Assembly (NCBI GenBank): GCA_964630265.1 | Contig: CAZVRW010000036.1 | Location: forward strand, 1 to 31,377 | Direction: 5' to 3' | Source: CAZBWP01 sp964630265 | Lineage (GTDB): Bacteria; Pseudomonadota; Alphaproteobacteria; Rhodospirillales; Defluviicoccaceae | Length of the DNA stretch: 31,377 bases | In this document: piece by piece, positions 29,167 to 31,377 of the stretch | How the letters are laid out: every line of letters begins with the position of its first letter | Numbering within the stretch: position 1 is the stretch's first letter | Translations under genes and position numbers: made by a program | Notes under the pieces: generated by a model | The model's input: only the letters and a program-made list of their open reading frames with translations | Told to the model about the DNA's origin: nothing | Database searches by the model: none

Positions 29167-31326
29167 ATGGGACACAACCCTTCTGCGCTCGAGGACGAAG
29201 ACGAGGAAACGAACGACGTGCCAGATCCGTTGACGCCGCCCACCGCCATCGCACGGACGTCGCCCGAACGCTTCATCAATCGCGAACTGTCGTGGCTGGC
29301 GTTCAATGAACGGGTGCTCGAAGAAGCGCGCAATCCGGCCAATCCGCTGCTGGAACGCGTTCGCTTCCTGTCGATCTCGGCGTCGAACTGGGACGAGTTT
29401 TACATGGTGCGCGTCGCTGGCGTGAAGGCGCAGATAGAGAACGGCGTCTCGACACTGTCGCAGGACGGCATGACCCCGAGCCAGCAACTCAACGCCATCC
29501 TCGAACATGGCTCGCGCCTGATGCAAGAGCAGAAAGCCGTCTGGGCCGAACTGTCGGCAGAACTGCGCGGCGAGGGGATCGCCGTGCTCGCGCCCGACGA
29601 AGTGTCTGGCCCGGAACGGGCGTGGCTCGAGGAACGCTACGTCGAGTACGTCTTTCCCGTGCTGACGCCGCTGGCCGTCGATCCGGGCACCGCCTTTCCG
29701 TTCATTCCGAACCTGGGCTTCTGCCTGTTCTTGCAGCTTCGCCGCTCCAACGGCGACGTCACCCACGCGCTGGTGCCGGTGCCGCCGCAGGTCGAGCGGT
29801 TCGTCCGGCTGCCGGGAGACGCCATTCGTTTCGTGCCGCTGGAGGACATGATCGCGTTGTGCCTCGATCATCTGTTCCCGGGGTCGCGGATCCTCAAGAC
29901 GGGTGTGTTCCGTGTCGTCCGCGATAGCGCCATGGAGATCGACGAACGCGCCGAGGATCTGGTGGAGACGTTCGAATCGGCGCTGAAGCGCCGCCGCCGT
30001 GGGTCGGTGATCCGGCTGTCGATCAACGCCGACATCGATCCCGAACTGCACGAGGTGATCGTCGGGGAACTGGGCGTCCACCCCGAGGATGTTTACCCGC
30101 GCGAAGGGATCCTCGGCCTCGCCGACATCAAGCAGTTGATCGTCGACGATCGGCCCGACCTGCTGTATCCGCCCTATTCGCCGCGCTTTCCCGAGCGCAT
30201 CCGCGATTTCGGCGGCGACGTCTTCGCGGCGATCCGCGCCAAGGACTTTGTCGTCCATCACCCGTACGAAAGCTTCGATGCGGTCATTCAGTTCGTGACG
30301 CAAGCCGCGCGCGATCCGGACGTTGTGGCGATCAAGCAGACCCTCTATCGCACAAGTTCTACCTCGCCCATCGTCGCCGCGCTGATCGAAGCCGCGGAGG
30401 CCGGCAAGCAGGTGACGGCCGTGGTTGAACTGAAGGCGCGGTTCGATGAAGAAGCCAACATCCGGTGGGCGCGCGAACTGGAAGATGCCGGCGTCCACGT
30501 CGTCTACGGCTTCCTCGACAAGAAGATCCACGCGAAGATCAATCTGGTGATCCGCCGCGAGAGCGGGCGGCTGCGCGGCTATGCGCATTTCGGCACCGGC
30601 AATTACCATCCGATCACTGCACGCATCTATACGGACCTGTCGCTGTTCACCTGCGATGCGCTGCTGTGCCGCGATGCATCGAAGGTCTTCAATTACATGA
30701 CCGGCTTCGATCCTCCCAAATCACTGGACAAGCTCGCCATTTCGCCGACGACGATGCGGCCGATGCTGATGGCGCTGATCGAAGGCGAGATCGCGCATGC
30801 CCGCGCCGGGCGGCCGGCGACGATCTGGATCAAGTCCAACGCGTTGATCGACAATGGCCTGATCGATGCCCTGTATGACGCGTCACGCGCCGGGGTGCAG
30901 GTTCGCGCCATCATTCGCGGCATCTGCGGCCTGCGTCCGGGCGTTCCGGGGCTGTCCGACACCATCGAGGTGAAGAGCATCGTCGGCCGCTTTCTCGAAC
31001 ATTCGCGCATCTTCGTGTTCGGCGCTGGGCATGCGTTGCCGTCCGACGAAGCGAAGGTGTTCATTTCGTCCGCCGACTGGATGCAACGAAACATCAACCG
31101 GCGCATCGAACTGCTGGTCCCGGTCGAGAATGCGACCGTGCATCGCCAGATCCTGAATGAGATCATGGTCACCTATCTGCAGGACACCGTGCAGAGTTGG
31201 ACGCTCGCTGCCGATGGCAGCTATCGGCGGGTGCCGGCCGGCGACGATCCCGTCTCGGCCCATCGGTATTTCATGACCAATCCGAGTCTGTCCGGCCGCG
31301 GCAGCGCCGCCGAGGCGTCACGCTGA
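29167..31326 (+). CDS. ppk1: Polyphosphate kinase 1
   Basis: PPK1 makes inorganic polyphosphate reversibly from ATP and autophosphorylates on histidine. From the ATG at 29167 the product is 719 aa, of normal family length. A GTG at 29155 would add four residues, but GGGGTGAG before the ATG fits better. Visible features are the N-terminal FINRELSWLAFNERVLEEA, the phospho-accepting H455 in DKKIHAKINLVIRRE, then AHFGTGNYHPITARIYTDLS, and the second active-site histidine H612 in GRFLEHSRIFVFGAG. The 157-residue spacing equals that of E. coli His435 and His592. It is a peripheral membrane/cytoplasmic enzyme. Exopolyphosphatase commonly follows ppk1; the window ends 51 bases after the stop, so this cannot be checked. 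Confidence 0.97.
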   Translation: MGHNPSALEDEDEETNDVPDPLTPPTAIARTSPERFINRELSWLAFNERVLEEARNPANPLLERVRFLSISASNWDEFYMVRVAGVKAQIENGVSTLSQDGMTPSQQLNAILEHGSRLMQEQKAVWAELSAELRGEGIAVLAPDEVSGPERAWLEERYVEYVFPVLTPLAVDPGTAFPFIPNLGFCLFLQLRRSNGDVTHALVPVPPQVERFVRLPGDAIRFVPLEDMIALCLDHLFPGSRILKTGVFRVVRDSAMEIDERAEDLVETFESALKRRRRGSVIRLSINADIDPELHEVIVGELGVHPEDVYPREGILGLADIKQLIVDDRPDLLYPPYSPRFPERIRDFGGDVFAAIRAKDFVVHHPYESFDAVIQFVTQAARDPDVVAIKQTLYRTSSTSPIVAALIEAAEAGKQVTAVVELKARFDEEANIRWARELEDAGVHVVYGFLDKKIHAKINLVIRRESGRLRGYAHFGTGNYHPITARIYTDLSLFTCDALLCRDASKVFNYMTGFDPPKSLDKLAISPTTMRPMLMALIEGEIAHARAGRPATIWIKSNALIDNGLIDALYDASRAGVQVRAIIRGICGLRPGVPGLSDTIEVKSIVGRFLEHSRIFVFGAGHALPSDEAKVFISSADWMQRNINRRIELLVPVENATVHRQILNEIMVTYLQDTVQSWTLAADGSYRRVPAGDDPVSAHRYFMTNPSLSGRGSAAEASR

Positions 31327-31377
31327 TCGCCGCTGGCGCGGGCGGCGTCGGCTCCGTGTGATCCGATCGTGCTCTAG

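Noticed and set aside
31327..31377. Start of an exopolyphosphatase gene after ppk1
   Set aside because: Only 51 bases remain and no ribosome-binding site or recognisable peptide can be read.

Overview
The window is GC-rich, gene-dense DNA from an alphaproteobacterium, most plausibly Rhodospirillales-like. This rests on the gene set (an MmcB-type repair nuclease, YcgN, SapC, adenosylcobalamin-dependent methylmalonyl-CoA mutase, PPK1), the frequent GTG starts and the many 4-base ATGA overlaps. It is a judgement from gene content; species cannot be named. One run of exactly 100 N (26363-26462) marks a scaffold gap inside a tandem repeat.

Left part (1-11125), almost all minus strand. It holds the start of mutB (cut by the window edge) preceded by complete mutA, which form the methylmalonyl-CoA mutase of propionate metabolism. 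A lone plus-strand mmcB follows. A long co-directional run reads leftward from about 11125 to 3310: SWIM zinc-finger stub, RNase H-like protein, UreH-like copper/thiol membrane protein, SCO copper chaperone, cobyrinate a,c-diamide synthase, YcgN, DHDPS-family aldolase, YgjP-like metallopeptidase and Bcr/CflA efflux pump. Several neighbours overlap by 4 to about 50 bases, so translation is probably coupled. Cobalamin synthesis and a cobalamin-dependent mutase therefore lie within 8 kb.

Middle (11126-16214): a mixed region with a 16-bp tandem repeat on the SWIM start codon, a gene-free stretch, sapC-like, a small unknown gene, a hemerythrin-domain protein, an NAD(P)-binding reductase-like gene with a duplicated 16-bp start region, and a PF07399-type Na+/H+ antiporter.

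Right-centre (16215-26307): the most coherent accessory unit. A divergent LysR regulator faces a Tat-exported solute-binding protein, two Dpp/Opp-type permeases, a fused two-domain ATPase and an AtzF-type allophanate hydrolase, nearly all touching or overlapping. A dihydroxy-acid-dehydratase-type IlvD follows. No urea carboxylase or biuret hydrolase is present, so allophanate would have to come from elsewhere or the hydrolase acts on an imported compound. This is the best candidate for an undescribed system.

Right end (26308-31377): a 27-bp palindromic tandem repeat broken by the N gap, a bacteriohemerythrin, a Pfk-2-like sugar kinase, an alpha/beta hydrolase and polyphosphate kinase 1. No tRNA, rRNA, CRISPR array, intact insertion sequence or recognisable riboswitch was seen.
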